DNA of 64,000 nucleotides from Pseudomonas sp. VD-NE ins (GCF_031882575.1 NZ_CP134772.1:390001-454000), one strand, 5' to 3'; positions 18,330-28,613 are shown, counted from the first letter of the stretch. Made by a program: numbers and translations. The notes: generated by a model from the letters alone, not told the origin.

Positions 18330-20246
18330 TCAAACCTTGAATCGCCCCACCAGCATCTGCAAGTGCGTCCCCAACCGCGCCAGCTCAACGCTGGACGCCG
18401 CGGTCTCTTCACTCGCCGCCGATGTCTGATCCGACACATCCCGCACATTCAGCACGCTACGGTTGATCTCTTCAGCCACCGCGCTCTGTTGCTCGGCCGC
18501 TGCCGCAATTTGCTGGTTCATCGCCTGGATCGCCGACACGGTGCGGGTGATGCTTTCCAGCGAACCGCCCGCGCGACGGGTCAGCTCAACGCTGCTGTCG
18601 GTGAGGGTGCGGCTGTTGTCCATGATCGTCGCCACTTGCTGGGTGCCGTTCTGCAGGCCGACGATCAGCTCTTCGATCTCTTCGGTGGACTTCTGCGTGC
18701 GCTGCGCGAGGCTGCGTACTTCATCGGCCACCACGGCGAAGCCGCGTCCGGCTTCACCGGCACGCGCAGCCTCGATGGCCGCGTTGAGGGCCAGCAGGTT
18801 GGTTTGCTGGGCCACGGATTTGATCACGTCGAGGACGCTGCCGATCTTGTCGCTTTCGCGCTTCAGTTCGCCCATGGCCTCGGTGGAGTGGCCGACTTCA
18901 AGCGCCAGACGCTCGATCTGCGCGATGGCTTCGCCGACGACTTTGTCGCCTTCGCGGGCTTGTTGGTCGGCAGCCACGGCAGCTTCAGACGCTTCCTCGG
19001 CGTTGCGCGCGACTTCCTGCACGGTGGCGGCCATTTCGTTCATGGCGGTGGCGACCTGATCGGTCTCGATTTTCTGATTGTTGACCCCGGCGCTGGTCTG
19101 CTCGGTCACGGCGGAGAGTTCTTCGGCGGCGCTGGCGATCTGGGTGACGCCGTCGCTGATCCCGCCGACCAGTTCACGCAGGCCTTGGGTCATGCTCTGC
19201 ATCGAACGCTGCAACTGGCCGAGTTCGTCGCGGCGCAAGGACACCAGATTGTGGGTCAGGTCGCCGGCGGCAACGCGCTCGGCGACTTTCAAGGTCTGGT
19301 TCAGCGGGATGATGATCTGGCGAGTGATCGCCCAAGCGGCGAGCAGACCGAACGCCACGGCCAGTAGAGTGGCGATGATCAGCATGTTCTTGGCGTGAGC
19401 GGCGTCGGTGTCGCGCACGATGGTTTGCGATTCAGTGAGTTTCTTGCTGACGTCGATGAGGATGTCGCCCTGCGTCGACATGCGCGCGGCGGCCTTGGCA
19501 TTGTTGACCTGCGAGTCGCGGAACTGCGCAACGGCCGCACGATAGGCTTTGATCGAGGCGGTAGCCTGTTGCAGGTTGGCGATGTGCTGTTCCGGTAGTT
19601 TTGCCGGCAGGCTGTCGAGGTTTTTCAGGGCGTTGTCGATGGCGTCGAGCGCCGGTTGCTCGGCTTCGGCCTTGCCGCTGTAGGTGTAGCCGCGTACTTG
19701 GTAGCGGGCTTGCTGCAGCAGTTTGCTCAGCTCGATCACGCTGTTGAATTGCGCGACGCTGTCACCCGCCAGCATGGACTTTTCCACTTCGGCGACTTTC
19801 GCCACGGCATTGTCGGCGCTGGCGCCGAGCTTGCTGCGGGCGTCTTCGCGTTGCACGGTGGCTTGGGTCATGTCGGCAAATGCGCGTTTGTATTCGGCAA
19901 CGGCGGCCAGTTGTTGATCGACCATCGCCGCGTCGGACGGCTGTTCAATCAGGCTGCGAGCGGTTTGCAGGCCGCTCTCGAGTTTGTTGAGCAGATCGGT
20001 GACCGCGCCCGGGCCTTGTTCGCCACGGCGTGCTTCGTAGTCCAGACGCGCGAGGCGCAGGTCCTTGGTCAGCTCATTGAGGCTGGAGATAAAACCGAGC
20101 TTGTCACCACGGCTGATAATGCCGCTCATGCCGGTCCAGCCGGTGAAGGTGATCAACAGTGTCAGCAACAGCACCAGGCCGAAACCGATTCCCAGCTTGC
20201 GTTTGACGCTGACGTTTCCAAGATTCTCGGCTAACCAACGGTACAT
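18330..20246 (-). CDS. methyl-accepting chemotaxis protein, helical bimodular sensor
   Basis: A 638-residue transmembrane chemoreceptor. TM1 is at about residues 19-38. A large, mostly helical periplasmic domain (about 39-285) follows, then TM2 (about 288-308), a HAMP domain and a signalling hairpin with the conserved tip [21 protein letters not shown]. The roughly 250-residue all-helical sensor without PAS-like strands fits the HBM type, which binds organic acids such as TCA-cycle intermediates. By position next to the ABC transporter and rsmE it probably corresponds to the P. aeruginosa receptor McpK, reported to sense alpha-ketoglutarate; the ligand here is an inference. There is no CheR-binding pentapeptide at the C-terminus (ends VGRFKV). 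GGGGAG lies before the ATG. Confidence 0.9.
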   Translation of the reverse strand: MYRWLAENLGNVSVKRKLGIGFGLVLLLTLLITFTGWTGMSGIISRGDKLGFISSLNELTKDLRLARLDYEARRGEQGPGAVTDLLNKLESGLQTARSLIEQPSDAAMVDQQLAAVAEYKRAFADMTQATVQREDARSKLGASADNAVAKVAEVEKSMLAGDSVAQFNSVIELSKLLQQARYQVRGYTYSGKAEAEQPALDAIDNALKNLDSLPAKLPEQHIANLQQATASIKAYRAAVAQFRDSQVNNAKAAARMSTQGDILIDVSKKLTESQTIVRDTDAAHAKNMLIIATLLAVAFGLLAAWAITRQIIIPLNQTLKVAERVAAGDLTHNLVSLRRDELGQLQRSMQSMTQGLRELVGGISDGVTQIASAAEELSAVTEQTSAGVNNQKIETDQVATAMNEMAATVQEVARNAEEASEAAVAADQQAREGDKVVGEAIAQIERLALEVGHSTEAMGELKRESDKIGSVLDVIKSVAQQTNLLALNAAIEAARAGEAGRGFAVVADEVRSLAQRTQKSTEEIEELIVGLQNGTQQVATIMDNSRTLTDSSVELTRRAGGSLESITRTVSAIQAMNQQIAAAAEQQSAVAEEINRSVLNVRDVSDQTSAASEETAASSVELARLGTHLQMLVGRFKV

Positions 20247-20347
20247 GCGACGACTCCCCGACCACTAATTGGACTTATGGGGAGGGTATCGGCCGAATGA
20301 TGGCAATCTGTAACACCATTTATCCGCCGGCCCCGCACGGTGCAAAT

Positions 20348-20429
20348 GTAGGAGCTGCCGAAGGCTGCGATCTTTTGATCTTGCTTCTAAAAACAACATC
20401 AAAAGATCGCAGCCTGCGGCAGCTCCTAC
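20348..20429. repeat. inverted repeat (family C, GTAGGAGCTGCCG type)
   Basis: Arms of 32 bases at 20348-20379 and 20398-20429 match with one or two mismatches (core GTAGGAGCTGCCGAAGGCTG) around an 18-base loop. It lies between rsmE and the chemoreceptor gene, both on the minus strand. Other copies are at 27004, 39388 and 63444. Confidence 0.9.
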
Positions 20430-20446
20430 AGGGGAGCGGTGTTTGG

Positions 20447-21154
20447 TTAGAAGAGGCGGGCGAGCAGGGCGGTGACGGCGGTTTCGACGCGCAGGATGCG
20501 TTCGCCCAGTTGCACCGGTTGCAGGCCGGACTTGGCCAGCAGATCGATTTCGTAGGGAATCCAGCCGCCTTCAGGGCCGATGGCCAGCGTCACGGGTTCG
20601 CTGAGCGCGCGTGGGCACGGTGGATAGTTACCTGGATGGCCGACCAAACCGAGGGTGCCGTCGGTAATCGCCGGCAGCCGATCCTCAACAAACGGCTTGA
20701 AGCGCTTCTCGATGATGATCTCCGGCAGCACGGTATCGCGGGCTTGTTCGAGGCCGAGGATCAAGTTTTCGCGAATCGCCTCAGGCTCAAGAAACGGTGT
20801 CTGCCAGAAGCTTTTTTCGACCCGATAGCTGTTGACCAGAATCACCTTGGACACGCCCATGGTCGCCACGGTCTGAAACACTCGGCGGAGCATTTTCGGC
20901 CGCGGCAGCGCCAGCACGAGAGTCAACGGCAGCTTGGCTGGGGGCGGCTGATCGAGAGTGACGCGCAGCTCAGCTTCGCCTGTTTCCAGTCGCAGCAACT
21001 CAGCCGAACCCATCAGCCCGTTGATGCGCCCGACGCGCAGGCTGTCACCGACTTCCGAACGGTGAACTTCCTGCATGTGCGTCAAGCGCCGATCACGCAG
21101 CACTACACGGTCGGCCGCAATGAAGTCGGCCTCTTCGAGCAACAGCAGGTTCAT
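20447..21154 (-). CDS. rsmE: 16S rRNA (uracil1498-N3)-methyltransferase
   Basis: Methylates N3 of U1498 in helix 44 of 16S rRNA, using S-adenosylmethionine. The 235-residue protein has an N-terminal PUA-like RNA-binding part and a SPOUT methyltransferase domain. The trefoil-knot motifs are visible as LAIGPEGGW and [11 protein letters not shown] near the C-terminus. The start at 21154 gives [11 protein letters not shown] and overlaps the end of tatC by four bases. An open frame extends upstream but only as a shadow of tatC. It is the last gene of the ubiE-to-rsmE run. Confidence 0.93.
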   Translation of the reverse strand: MNLLLLEEADFIAADRVVLRDRRLTHMQEVHRSEVGDSLRVGRINGLMGSAELLRLETGEAELRVTLDQPPPAKLPLTLVLALPRPKMLRRVFQTVATMGVSKVILVNSYRVEKSFWQTPFLEPEAIRENLILGLEQARDTVLPEIIIEKRFKPFVEDRLPAITDGTLGLVGHPGNYPPCPRALSEPVTLAIGPEGGWIPYEIDLLAKSGLQPVQLGERILRVETAVTALLARLF

Positions 21155-21942
21155 GCCTGGGTCGCTGGCGGCTGGTCGTTGTGGTCGTCGGCCGGGTTCT
21201 CGTCCGGGCGCTCGCGCTTGCTGATCAGGCCACCGAACAGGATGCCGATTTCGAACAGCATCCACATCGGCACGGCCAGCAGGGTCTGCGAGAAGATGTC
21301 CGGTGGCGTCAGGATCATGCCGACCACGAAGCAGCCGATGATCACGTACGGGCGGATTTTCTTCAGGTATTTGACGTCGACCACGCCGATCCACACCAGC
21401 AGCACCACGGCCACCGGAATCTCGAACGCCACGCCGAAGGCGAAGAACAGCGTCATGACGAAATCGAGGTAACTGGCGATGTCGGTCATCATTTCCACGC
21501 CGGCCGGGGTGGCCGCAGCGAAGAATTTGAAGATCAGCGGGAACACGAAGTAATAGGCGAACGCCATGCCGGTGTAGAACAGCAGGATGCTCGACACCAG
21601 CAATGGCACCGCGATGCGCTTCTCATGCTTGTACAGGCCCGGCGCGATGAAGCCCCAGATCTGATGCAGGATCACCGGGATCGCGAGGAACAGCGAGACC
21701 ATCATCGTCAGCTTCAGCGGCGTCAGGAACGGCGACGACACGTCGGTGGCGATCATCGTCGCGCCGACCGGCAGGTATTGGCGCAGCGGCGTCGAGACGA
21801 AGGTGTAGATCTGCTGGGTGAAGGCGAACAGCCCGGCGAAGATGATGAAGATCGCCGCCACACAACGTAGCAGGCGGGTGCGCAACTCGGTGAGGTGCGA
21901 AACCAGCGGCATGTGCTGGTCGTTTTCGGGGAGATCGCTCAT
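21151..21942 (-). CDS. tatC: twin-arginine translocase subunit TatC
   Basis: A 263-residue integral membrane protein that binds twin-arginine signal peptides and, with TatB and TatA, moves folded proteins across the inner membrane. It shows the conserved N-terminal [11 protein letters not shown] before helix 1 and about six hydrophobic helices, with a hydrophilic C-terminal tail. The start overlaps the tatB stop and the end overlaps rsmE, each by four bases. Confidence 0.96.
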   Translation of the reverse strand: MSDLPENDQHMPLVSHLTELRTRLLRCVAAIFIIFAGLFAFTQQIYTFVSTPLRQYLPVGATMIATDVSSPFLTPLKLTMMVSLFLAIPVILHQIWGFIAPGLYKHEKRIAVPLLVSSILLFYTGMAFAYYFVFPLIFKFFAAATPAGVEMMTDIASYLDFVMTLFFAFGVAFEIPVAVVLLVWIGVVDVKYLKKIRPYVIIGCFVVGMILTPPDIFSQTLLAVPMWMLFEIGILFGGLISKRERPDENPADDHNDQPPATQA

Positions 21943-22397
21943 GGGGCTCGCGGCGGCAGAGTAGGGTCGTGAGGCGCGGGTGTAATCGGCGCGGCGGTTG
22001 GGGCTACGTGTTCAACCGAAGGCTCTGCAGTTTCAGGCACAGATTCAGTCGGCGCTACAACGGCAGCGGGTGCCGGTGCTGGCGTAACAGGCGCGGTCGG
22101 CGCATGAATCGTCTGCTGACCCACATGCTCAACCGGCGTCGACTCTTGCTGAACAGGGCTGAAAATCTTCCGCGCTTCCTGCTCCAGCGACAGAATATGC
22201 TCGTTGTGCAGTTGCCGACGGATCTCGTCGGCACCGATTTCACGTTCAACTTCCTGTTTGATCGCGTTGAAGCTGCGCTTCAGCCGCCCGACCCACAGGC
22301 CGGCGGTGCGCGCAGCGCCCGGCAAGCGCTCGGGACCCAGCACCAGCAGGGCAACGAGGCCGACGAGCAGCAGTTCAGAGAAGCTGATACCAAACAT
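21939..22397 (-). CDS. tatB: twin-arginine translocase subunit TatB
   Basis: A 152-residue subunit that, with TatC, forms the signal-peptide receptor. The N-terminal helix ([24 protein letters not shown]) with its Glu near residue 8 and the LGPERLP hinge is diagnostic. An amphipathic helix follows, then a long Pro/Ala/Val-rich tail (from about residue 75) that is probably disordered. It lies between tatA and tatC in the standard order. Confidence 0.95.
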   Translation of the reverse strand: MFGISFSELLLVGLVALLVLGPERLPGAARTAGLWVGRLKRSFNAIKQEVEREIGADEIRRQLHNEHILSLEQEARKIFSPVQQESTPVEHVGQQTIHAPTAPVTPAPAPAAVVAPTESVPETAEPSVEHVAPTAAPITPAPHDPTLPPRAP

Positions 22398-22407
22398 TAG
22401 TCAGTGC

Positions 22408-22689
22408 TCACACGTCTTTGCGGATCGGCTCTTCGACTTTCTGCGCCTGCACGTCGATGGTGTGCGGCGGGTTGGCCTGAGCGGTGGCTTGCGGCTGCAC
22501 CGGTGGCACCGGCTGCGCAGGCGTCACGGTTGGATCAGCGGCAGGCTTCTCGTCGTCGTTCATGGCTTTACGGAAGCCCTTGATCGATTCGCCAACGTCG
22601 GTGCCGAGGTTTTTCAGTTTCTTGGTGCCGAACACCAGCACCACGACAACCAGAATGACGATCCAGTGTTTCCAGTCAAAAATGCCCAT
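22408..22689 (-). CDS. tatA: twin-arginine translocase subunit TatA
   Basis: A 93-residue pore-forming subunit of the Tat system. It has a single N-terminal helix ([20 protein letters not shown]) followed by [22 protein letters not shown], the FGTKKL/GxxxGxxxKGFRKAM pattern of TatA. The C-terminal 45 residues are Pro/Gln/Val-rich. The start at 22689 gives MGIFDW; the frame upstream runs into hisE. It is the first of tatABC, 25 bp after hisE. Confidence 0.95.
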   Translation of the reverse strand: MGIFDWKHWIVILVVVVLVFGTKKLKNLGTDVGESIKGFRKAMNDDEKPAADPTVTPAQPVPPVQPQATAQANPPHTIDVQAQKVEEPIRKDV

Positions 22690-22714
22690 GTTGCTGTTCC
22701 TCTCTAAAAGTTGT

Positions 22715-23047
22715 TCAGGCGGACGGACGCGAGGCTTTCTCGACGTGTCCGGACAGGCCGAAGCGACGATCCAGTTCATCCAGCACGGCCTGCGGATGCT
22801 GCCCCAGTTGGGCGAGCATGACCATGCTGTGGAACCACAGATCGGCGGTCTCGTAGATCACGTCGCTGCAGTCGCCGCTGATCGCGGCGTCCTTGGCGGC
22901 AATAATGGTTTCGACCGACTCTTCGCCGACTTTCTCCAGAATCTTGTTCAAACCCTTGTGGTACAGACTGGCCACATAGGAGCTGTCGGCGGCTGCGCCT
23001 TTGCGCTCTTCAAGTACCTGAGCGAGGCGGGTCAGGGTGTCACTCAT
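22715..23047 (-). CDS. hisE: phosphoribosyl-ATP diphosphatase
   Basis: Splits phosphoribosyl-ATP into phosphoribosyl-AMP and pyrophosphate, step two of histidine synthesis. The 110-residue protein has the all-alpha NTP pyrophosphohydrolase fold with [15 protein letters not shown] and the metal-binding Glu residues of that motif. In E. coli this activity is fused to HisI; here the two are separate genes, as in other pseudomonads. Its start overlaps the end of hisI by eight bases. Confidence 0.95.
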   Translation of the reverse strand: MSDTLTRLAQVLEERKGAAADSSYVASLYHKGLNKILEKVGEESVETIIAAKDAAISGDCSDVIYETADLWFHSMVMLAQLGQHPQAVLDELDRRFGLSGHVEKASRPSA

Positions 23048-23441
23048 GTTTGTGTCCTGCGGAATAGATAGCGTGCGGGTCTTTCAGAACCGGGTCGACG
23101 GTCTTCCAGTCGTCGTTCTCGAAGACACGGTAAAAGCAGCTTTTACGGCCGGTATGGCAAGCGATGTCGCCGATCTGTTCAACCATCAGGATGATCACGT
23201 CGGCGTCACAGTCCAGACGCATCTCATGCAGCGTCTGCACATGGCCGGACTCTTCGCCTTTGCGCCACAGCTTGCCACGGGAACGTGACCAGTAGATTGC
23301 ACGGTTTTCCGCAGCGGTCAGTTCGAGCGCTTCGCGGTTCATCCAGGCCATCATCAGCACGCGTCCGGTCTTGTGATCCTGGGCAATCGCCGGCACCAGG
23401 CCATCAGCGTCCCATTTGATCTCGTCCAGCCAGTTTTTCAT
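23040..23441 (-). CDS. hisI: phosphoribosyl-AMP cyclohydrolase
   Basis: Opens the adenine ring of phosphoribosyl-AMP, step three of histidine synthesis. The 133-residue enzyme shows the Zn/Mg-binding residues: CDADVD-like CDADVI, then [12 protein letters not shown] with two Cys. [14 protein letters not shown] near the N-terminus is also typical. ATG at 23441 is preferred over TTG at 23447. A repeat of about 90 bp separates it from ubiB upstream. Confidence 0.94.
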   Translation of the reverse strand: MKNWLDEIKWDADGLVPAIAQDHKTGRVLMMAWMNREALELTAAENRAIYWSRSRGKLWRKGEESGHVQTLHEMRLDCDADVIILMVEQIGDIACHTGRKSCFYRVFENDDWKTVDPVLKDPHAIYSAGHKHE

Positions 23442-23459
23442 CTTCAATTCCCGAAACGC

Positions 23460-23551
23460 AGCTACAAGCTTTGAGCTTCAAGCTGCAAGTAAAAGCAGAT
23501 TGCGGTGTTCCAGTATCGTCAGGCTTGCAGCTCGCAGCTTATAACTTGCAG
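23460..23551. repeat. inverted repeat (family E, CAAGCTGCAAG type)
   Basis: Arms rich in CAAGCT/AGCTTG at 23460-23489 and 23524-23551 pair imperfectly across a 34-base loop. It fills the gap between ubiB and hisI. Related copies are at 32171, 34560 and 60524, each at or near a stop codon. Confidence 0.75.
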
Positions 23552-23561
23552 ATGATTCGTG

Positions 23562-25166
23562 CTATCGGCGAACGACCAGATACAAGCCCACGGCCACCAT
23601 GATTCCGGCCGGCCAATGCCCCAATTCGTGCAATGGGCCACCGATGGCGAGGATCACCCCGCCGGCCAGATGCGCGCAACCGAGCAGGCGCAGGAACCAG
23701 TCATCCTTGCGTTTGTGCCACGGTGGTGGCGGGTCGTAGGCGTGCGGCTGGGACATGCGTTCGAGCAGATCGCGAGCCATGTTGGCCAGGTGCGGCAGTT
23801 GTTCGAACTGGCTCTGCACGTTGCCGAGCAAGGCTTTCGGGCTGACGCGCTCGCGCATCCAGCGCTCCAGGAACGGCTGCGCGGTGTTCCACAGATCCAG
23901 ATCCGGGTACAGCTGACGGCCGAGGCCTTCGATGTTCAGCAGGGTCTTTTGCAGCAGCACAAGTTGCGGCTGCACTTCCATGTTGAAGCGCCGCGCAGTC
24001 TGGAACAGACGCATCAGCACCTGGCCAAATGAAATATCTTTTAACGGTTTTTCGAAGATCGGTTCGCACACGGTACGGATCGCCGCTTCGAATTCGTTGA
24101 GCTTGGTTTCCGCCGGCACCCAGCCCGAGTCGATGTGCAACTGCGCCACACGCCGGTAGTCACGCTTGAAGAAGGCGAACAGATTGCGCGCCAGATAGTC
24201 CTGGTCTTCCGGGGTCAGGCTGCCGACGATGCCGCAGTCGATCGCGATGTACTGCGGGCTCCACGGATTGACGGTGCTGACGAAGATGTTGCCCGGGTGC
24301 ATGTCGGCGTGGAAGAAACTGTCGCGGAACACTTGGGTGAAGAAAATCTCCACACCGCGTTCGGCAAGCATTTTCATGTCGGTGCGCTGGTCGGCGAGGG
24401 TCGCCAGATCGGTGACCTGAATGCCGTAGATGCGCTCCATCACCAGCACTTTCGGCCGGCACCAGTCCCAATAGACTTGCGGTACATACAGCAGCGGCGA
24501 ACCTTCGAAGTTGCGCTTCAATTGGCTGGCGTTGGCCGCCTCGCGCAGCAGATCGAGTTCGTCGTAGATGGTTTTTTCGTAGTCCTGGACCACGTCGACC
24601 GGGTGCAGCAGGCGCGCGTCGGCCGAGAGTTTTTCAGCGGCGCGGGCGAGGATGAACAGCCACGCCAGATCCTGGGCGATGATCGGCTTCAGGCCCGGAC
24701 GAATTACCTTGACCACCACTTCTTCGCCGGTTTTCAGTTGCGCGGCATGCACCTGCGCCACCGAGGCCGAAGCCAGCGGTTCGACGTCAAAGCGGCTGAA
24801 CACGTCGCTGATCTTTTTGCCGAGCTGTTCTTCGATCAACTTGATCGACAGCTGCGAATCGAACGGCGGCACGCGGTCCTGCAACAGCATCAGCTCATCG
24901 GCGATGTCTTCCGGCAGCAGGTCGCGGCGGGTCGAGAGAATCTGCCCGAACTTGATGAAGATCGGCCCGAGATCCTGCAGCGCCAGACGCAAACGCGCAC
25001 CGCGGCTCAGGTCCAGCGGCTTGCGCGGGAACCAGCGCCACGGCAGCACATAGCGCAGCGCCAGGAGAAACCAGGGCAGCGGCAGATCGAACAGCAGGTC
25101 ATCGAGGCGGTAGCGGATCACGACAGACTGGATGCGCAGCAGACGGCGGACGGCGAGCAGCTTCAT
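23562..25166 (-). CDS. ubiB: ubiquinone biosynthesis kinase-like ATPase UbiB
   Basis: A 534-residue atypical kinase (ABC1/ADCK family) needed for ubiquinone synthesis; these proteins are thought to act as ATPases that help extract or organise lipid intermediates. Seen: the KxGQ-type motif in [16 protein letters not shown], the Ala-rich nucleotide loop [11 protein letters not shown], and [10 protein letters not shown] with the metal-binding residues. Two hydrophobic helices lie at the C-terminus (about 490-530), anchoring it in the membrane. The start overlaps the end of ubiJ by four bases. Confidence 0.95.
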   Translation of the reverse strand: MKLLAVRRLLRIQSVVIRYRLDDLLFDLPLPWFLLALRYVLPWRWFPRKPLDLSRGARLRLALQDLGPIFIKFGQILSTRRDLLPEDIADELMLLQDRVPPFDSQLSIKLIEEQLGKKISDVFSRFDVEPLASASVAQVHAAQLKTGEEVVVKVIRPGLKPIIAQDLAWLFILARAAEKLSADARLLHPVDVVQDYEKTIYDELDLLREAANASQLKRNFEGSPLLYVPQVYWDWCRPKVLVMERIYGIQVTDLATLADQRTDMKMLAERGVEIFFTQVFRDSFFHADMHPGNIFVSTVNPWSPQYIAIDCGIVGSLTPEDQDYLARNLFAFFKRDYRRVAQLHIDSGWVPAETKLNEFEAAIRTVCEPIFEKPLKDISFGQVLMRLFQTARRFNMEVQPQLVLLQKTLLNIEGLGRQLYPDLDLWNTAQPFLERWMRERVSPKALLGNVQSQFEQLPHLANMARDLLERMSQPHAYDPPPPWHKRKDDWFLRLLGCAHLAGGVILAIGGPLHELGHWPAGIMVAVGLYLVVRR

Positions 25167-25786
25167 GCGTTATCGCTTGGGTCGAGGGATCGGGAAAGGC
25201 GCTCGAAACGCGCCTCGAGGCGTTCCAGATCAAGTTTGATCCGGTCCAGTTCGCTGAACCGCGCTTCGGCTTCGCGTTGCCCGACGAGGGTGCGCGATTC
25301 TTCGGCGAGGTATTCGGCGAGATTCTGGTTAAGGCTGGCAAATCCTTGTTGATACCAGCGCGAGCGGCTGCGCAGATGGCCACCGACCAGTTGCGTGGCG
25401 ACCGGGCCGAGCCAGCGCGAGAGTTCGTACTCCCAGTCCAGCTCCAGGTCTTGCAGCACACCGGCCAGCTCCAGCAGCACGCCACTGTCGCCATCGAGCT
25501 CGACTTCCGGGGCGTGCAGCACCGCGGTCTTGTCTTTGCTCACGGCCAGTTTGATCAGGCTCGAGGCCGGCGCACGCAGGGTGCAGTCGACGCCGGTTTC
25601 CCAGTGCGAGGCCAGCATCAAACCTTCGTCGCTCGGCAGGATGAACAGTTGCAGCGCCGGGCTGCGGCAGTCGACGGCAATCACCTTGCCGGTCATGTGC
25701 GCCAGCCGCGGCAGCGCCGTGCTGTCGAGACGCAACACCCGGTTGAGGCCGAGTTCAACGCTGGCGAGCAGCCCGGTGAGCAACAT
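25163..25786 (-). CDS. ubiJ: ubiquinone biosynthesis accessory factor UbiJ
   Basis: A 207-residue protein with an N-terminal SCP2-like lipid-binding domain, thought to carry ubiquinone intermediates within the Ubi complex. The C-terminal part (about 165-200) is a charged helix likely to form a coiled coil. It lies between ubiE and ubiB, touching both genes, which is the conserved place for UbiJ. Sequence motifs in this family are weak, so the call leans on position and length. Confidence 0.88.
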   Translation of the reverse strand: MLLTGLLASVELGLNRVLRLDSTALPRLAHMTGKVIAVDCRSPALQLFILPSDEGLMLASHWETGVDCTLRAPASSLIKLAVSKDKTAVLHAPEVELDGDSGVLLELAGVLQDLELDWEYELSRWLGPVATQLVGGHLRSRSRWYQQGFASLNQNLAEYLAEESRTLVGQREAEARFSELDRIKLDLERLEARFERLSRSLDPSDNA

Positions 25787-26556
25787 CAGGGCTTGATGCC
25801 ACGGTGCAGGGCGACGATGCCTGCGGTCATGTTGTGATAGGTCACGCGGTCGAAACCGGCATCAACCATCATCGACTTCAGGGTTTCCTGATTCGGGTGC
25901 ATGCGGATCGATTCGGCCAGGTAGCGATAGCTTTCCGAGTCGTTGGTGATCAGCTTGCCCATCAGCGGCATGAAGGCGAACGAGTAAGCGTCGTAGGCTT
26001 TCGACATCAGCGCGTTGGTCGGCTTGGAGAATTCCAGCACCAGCAGACGACCGCCAGGCTTGAGCACGCGCAGCATCGAACGCAGGGCGTCTTCTTTATG
26101 CGTCACGTTGCGCAGGCCGAAAGCGATGGTCACGCAGTCGAAATGGTTGTCCGGGAACGGCAGTTTTTCGGCGTCCGCCTGCACGAATTCGACGTTGCCG
26201 GCGACACCCAGATCGAGCAGGCGGTCACGGCCAACCTTGAGCATCGATTCGTTGATGTCGGCCAGCACAACCTGACCGGTAGGACCGACCAGATGCGAGA
26301 ATTTTTTGGTCAGGTCACCGGTGCCGCCGGCGATGTCGAGTACGCGGTTACCGCTGCGCACGCCCGACAGTTCGATCGCAAAACGCTTCCACAGACGGTG
26401 CATGCCGCCCGACAGAAGGTCGTTCATCAGGTCGTACTTGGCGGCTACCGAGTGGAAAACTTCAGCGACTTTTTCCGCTTTCTGGCTTTCCGGAACGTTT
26501 TTGAAGCCGAAGTGAGTGGTGGGTTCGGCATCGCTGCCTTTGCGCTGATCAGTCAT
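25786..26556 (-). CDS. ubiE: ubiquinone/menaquinone C-methyltransferase
   Basis: A SAM-dependent methyltransferase for the C-methylation step of ubiquinone synthesis (and demethylmenaquinone in species that make it). The 256-residue protein has the SAM-binding motif [26 protein letters not shown] and the UbiE signature [17 protein letters not shown]. The start at 26556 gives MTDQRKG; the frame upstream is open for 43 codons but lacks a sensible site. It is the first gene of the ubiE-ubiJ-ubiB string, divergent from the small PHA-associated gene at 26723. Confidence 0.96.
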   Translation of the reverse strand: MTDQRKGSDAEPTTHFGFKNVPESQKAEKVAEVFHSVAAKYDLMNDLLSGGMHRLWKRFAIELSGVRSGNRVLDIAGGTGDLTKKFSHLVGPTGQVVLADINESMLKVGRDRLLDLGVAGNVEFVQADAEKLPFPDNHFDCVTIAFGLRNVTHKEDALRSMLRVLKPGGRLLVLEFSKPTNALMSKAYDAYSFAFMPLMGKLITNDSESYRYLAESIRMHPNQETLKSMMVDAGFDRVTYHNMTAGIVALHRGIKP

Positions 26557-26722
26557 ATCGCTGTCACCAAAAGAGAATGCGCGACATTCTAATCCCCAAG
26601 CCATGCTTTGTCTTGGAATGGCTAAAGGTAAGATGGACAACCTTCGGGACGATTTGCCGCAGCGGCGGTCAAGATTTACCGACACATCTTTTTCGCCCCA
26701 TTCAAAAAGCAGGAGTCAATCA

Positions 26723-26998
26723 ATGGCCAAAATCACTGTTGAGCGTGCCCACAACCTGGGTAAGGAAGCCGCCCGCGAGAAGGCCGACAAGCTGGCGCAG
26801 AAACTCTCCGATCAATACGGCCTGGAGCCGCAATGGTCGGGCGACACCCTGAACCTCAAACGCTCGGGCGTGAAAGGCGCGGTGCATGTGACGGACGATT
26901 CGATCAAGGTCGACGTGGAACTGGGCATCATGATGTCGGCCATGAGCGGCATGATCAAAGCCGAAATCGAAAAAGCCCTCGACAAAGCCCTGGTTTGA
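26723..26998 (+). CDS. polyhydroxyalkanoic acid system small protein
   Basis: A 91-residue protein of the family annotated as PHA system protein. The pattern MAKITVERAHNLGKEAAREKADKLAQKL, then short beta-like stretches (VKGAVHVTDDSIKVDVELG) and a C-terminal helix, is characteristic. AGGAG lies seven bases before the ATG. It stands between ubiE (divergent) and phaI (downstream, same strand). The family's function is not established; a role at PHA granules is inferred from the neighbourhood only. Confidence 0.8.
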   Translation: MAKITVERAHNLGKEAAREKADKLAQKLSDQYGLEPQWSGDTLNLKRSGVKGAVHVTDDSIKVDVELGIMMSAMSGMIKAEIEKALDKALV

Positions 26999-27003
26999 AC
27001 ATC

Positions 27004-27079
27004 AAAAGATCGCAGCCTTCGGCAGCTCCTACAGACGAACACATTCCCCTGTAGGAGCTGCCGAAGGCTGCGATCTTTT
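27004..27079. repeat. inverted repeat (family C)
   Basis: Perfect 31-base arms at 27004-27034 and 27049-27079 with a 14-base loop, of the GTAGGAGCTGCCGAAGG type. It begins five bases after the small PHA gene and may end its transcript or protect its 3' end. The 125 bp between it and phaI presumably hold the phaIF promoter. Confidence 0.93.
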
Positions 27080-27203
27080 CATTCAGGCACCACCGATTCA
27101 TGTCAGTTGTTAGGGTGCCGTTTCTAATTTTTCTGCCTACTTTGTGCCAGAGCCCGACACTTTCGCGGGCAGTTCCTCAAACCTTCTGCGCGTGAGGTGC
27201 ACC

Positions 27204-27626
27204 ATGGCCAAAGTTATTTTGAAGAAAAAAATCGACGCTTCGACTTCTGCTCTGAGCGACGTCAAATCCTATGCCCGCAAGATCTGGCTGGCAGGCCTGG
27301 GTGCCTACGCCAAGGTCGGCCAAGAGGGCAGCGACTACTTTCAAGAGTTGATCAAGGCTGGTCAAACTGTTGAAAAGAAAGGCAAAAAAGCCGTCACCGA
27401 AAAACTCGAAGCGGCCAACGCCGAGATCGATGAAGCCAAGAGCGAAGTGAGTTCTTTCAAAGGTCGTGTCGAAGTGCAACTCGACAAGGTCGAGAAGGCG
27501 TTCGACTCCCGTGTCGCAAGCGCCTTGAATCGTATCGGCATTCCGTCTAAACATGACGTTGAGACACTCTCTGCTAAGCTCGATGAGCTGACGGCATTGC
27601 TCGAACGCGTCGCGCGTAAATCTTAA
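27204..27626 (+). CDS. phaI: phasin PhaI (granule-associated)
   Basis: A 140-residue phasin that coats medium-chain-length PHA granules. It shows the shared phasin stretch YARKIWLAGLGAYAKVG (around residues 23-40), which is repeated closely in PhaF, and a Glu/Lys-rich helical remainder suited to coiled-coil contact. The start at 27204 follows GAGG by seven bases. phaF begins ten bases after its stop, so the two form one operon, convergent with the PHA synthase genes. Confidence 0.92.
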   Translation: MAKVILKKKIDASTSALSDVKSYARKIWLAGLGAYAKVGQEGSDYFQELIKAGQTVEKKGKKAVTEKLEAANAEIDEAKSEVSSFKGRVEVQLDKVEKAFDSRVASALNRIGIPSKHDVETLSAKLDELTALLERVARKS

Positions 27627-27636
27627 GGAGAACGGG

Positions 27637-28560
27637 ATGGCTGGTAAAAAGAACACCGATAAAGAAGGCAGCTCGTGGATCGGGAAAGTCGAAGACTACT
27701 CCCGCAAAATCTGGCTGGCTGGTTTAGGCGTGTACTCGAAGATCGACACTGACGGCAGCAAGCTCTTCGATACATTGGTCAAAGACGGCGAGAAAGCCGA
27801 GAAGCTCACCAAGTCCGCAGTCGGCAAAAAAGTCGATGCTGCCAAGGATTCCGCTTCTTCGGCCAAGTCGCGCATCAGCGGCGTGAAAGATCGCGCACTG
27901 GGCAAGTGGGACGAGCTGGAAGGGGCTTTCGACAAGCGCCTGAACAGCGCAATCTCGCGCCTGGGTGTACCGAGCCGCAATGAGGTCAAAGCACTGCATA
28001 GCAAGGTGGAAACCTTGACCAAGCAGATCGAAAAACTCACCGGTCTGAAAACCCAACCGGTGGCTGCGAAAACCGCTGCGGCAAAACCGGCAGCGAAAAC
28101 GGCTGCGGCCAAACCAGCGACCAAGTCTGCTGCCAAGCCGCTGGCCAAAGCAGCAGCTAAACCTGCTGCAAAAGCCGCGGCTAAACCGGCTGCGAAAACC
28201 GCTGCCGCCAAGCCAGCAGCCAAAGCCGCAGCCAAACCGGTTGCCGCTAAAGCCGCTGCGAAACCGGCAGCAAAACCTGCGGCCAAAACGGCAGCGAAAC
28301 CAGCCGCCAAGCCAGCCGCGAAAACCGCTGCCGCCAAACCGGCTGCCAAGCCTGCAGCCAAACCGGCTGCGGCGAAAAAACCGGCAGTGAAAAAACCGGC
28401 CGCGCCGAAAGCCGCTGCGCCGAAACCGGCTGCACCTGCTGCAGCCAAACCGGCTACCCCGGCAGCTCCGGTAAGTGCGTCGAACTCCGCCGCAGCACCG
28501 ACTCCGGTGGCTACCCCGACTGTTGCATCGACGCCGTCGACGCCAACCAGTCAGTCCTGA
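27637..28560 (+). CDS. phaF: phasin PhaF with histone H1-like tail
   Basis: A 307-residue two-part protein. Residues 1 to about 140 form a phasin domain close to PhaI (YSRKIWLAGLGVYSKID). The rest, from about 148, is a tail of repeated AAKPAAK units, similar to histone H1 and AlgP. In Pseudomonas, PhaF binds both granules and DNA and helps share granules between daughter cells. The coding repeats use mixed codons, yet remain a likely site of length variation. AAGGAG precedes the ATG by nine bases. A terminator follows the gene. Confidence 0.95.
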   Translation: MAGKKNTDKEGSSWIGKVEDYSRKIWLAGLGVYSKIDTDGSKLFDTLVKDGEKAEKLTKSAVGKKVDAAKDSASSAKSRISGVKDRALGKWDELEGAFDKRLNSAISRLGVPSRNEVKALHSKVETLTKQIEKLTGLKTQPVAAKTAAAKPAAKTAAAKPATKSAAKPLAKAAAKPAAKAAAKPAAKTAAAKPAAKAAAKPVAAKAAAKPAAKPAAKTAAKPAAKPAAKTAAAKPAAKPAAKPAAAKKPAVKKPAAPKAAAPKPAAPAAAKPATPAAPVSASNSAAAPTPVATPTVASTPSTPTSQS

Positions 28561-28580
28561 TTTTTCAGGGCAAAATAAAG

Positions 28581-28613
28581 CGCCCGGCCTGCGAAGGTCG
28601 GGCGTTTTTGTTT
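28581..28613 (+). terminator. Rho-independent terminator after phaF
   Basis: CGCCCGGCCT and AGGTCGGGCG pair (one G-T) around GCGA, followed by TTTTTGTTT. It ends the phaIF transcript 20 bases after the stop codon. Confidence 0.92.

Noticed and set aside
28070..28400. Dense AAACCGGCTGC-like repeats considered as non-coding satellite DNA
   Set aside because: They lie in frame within phaF and encode the known AAKP tail.
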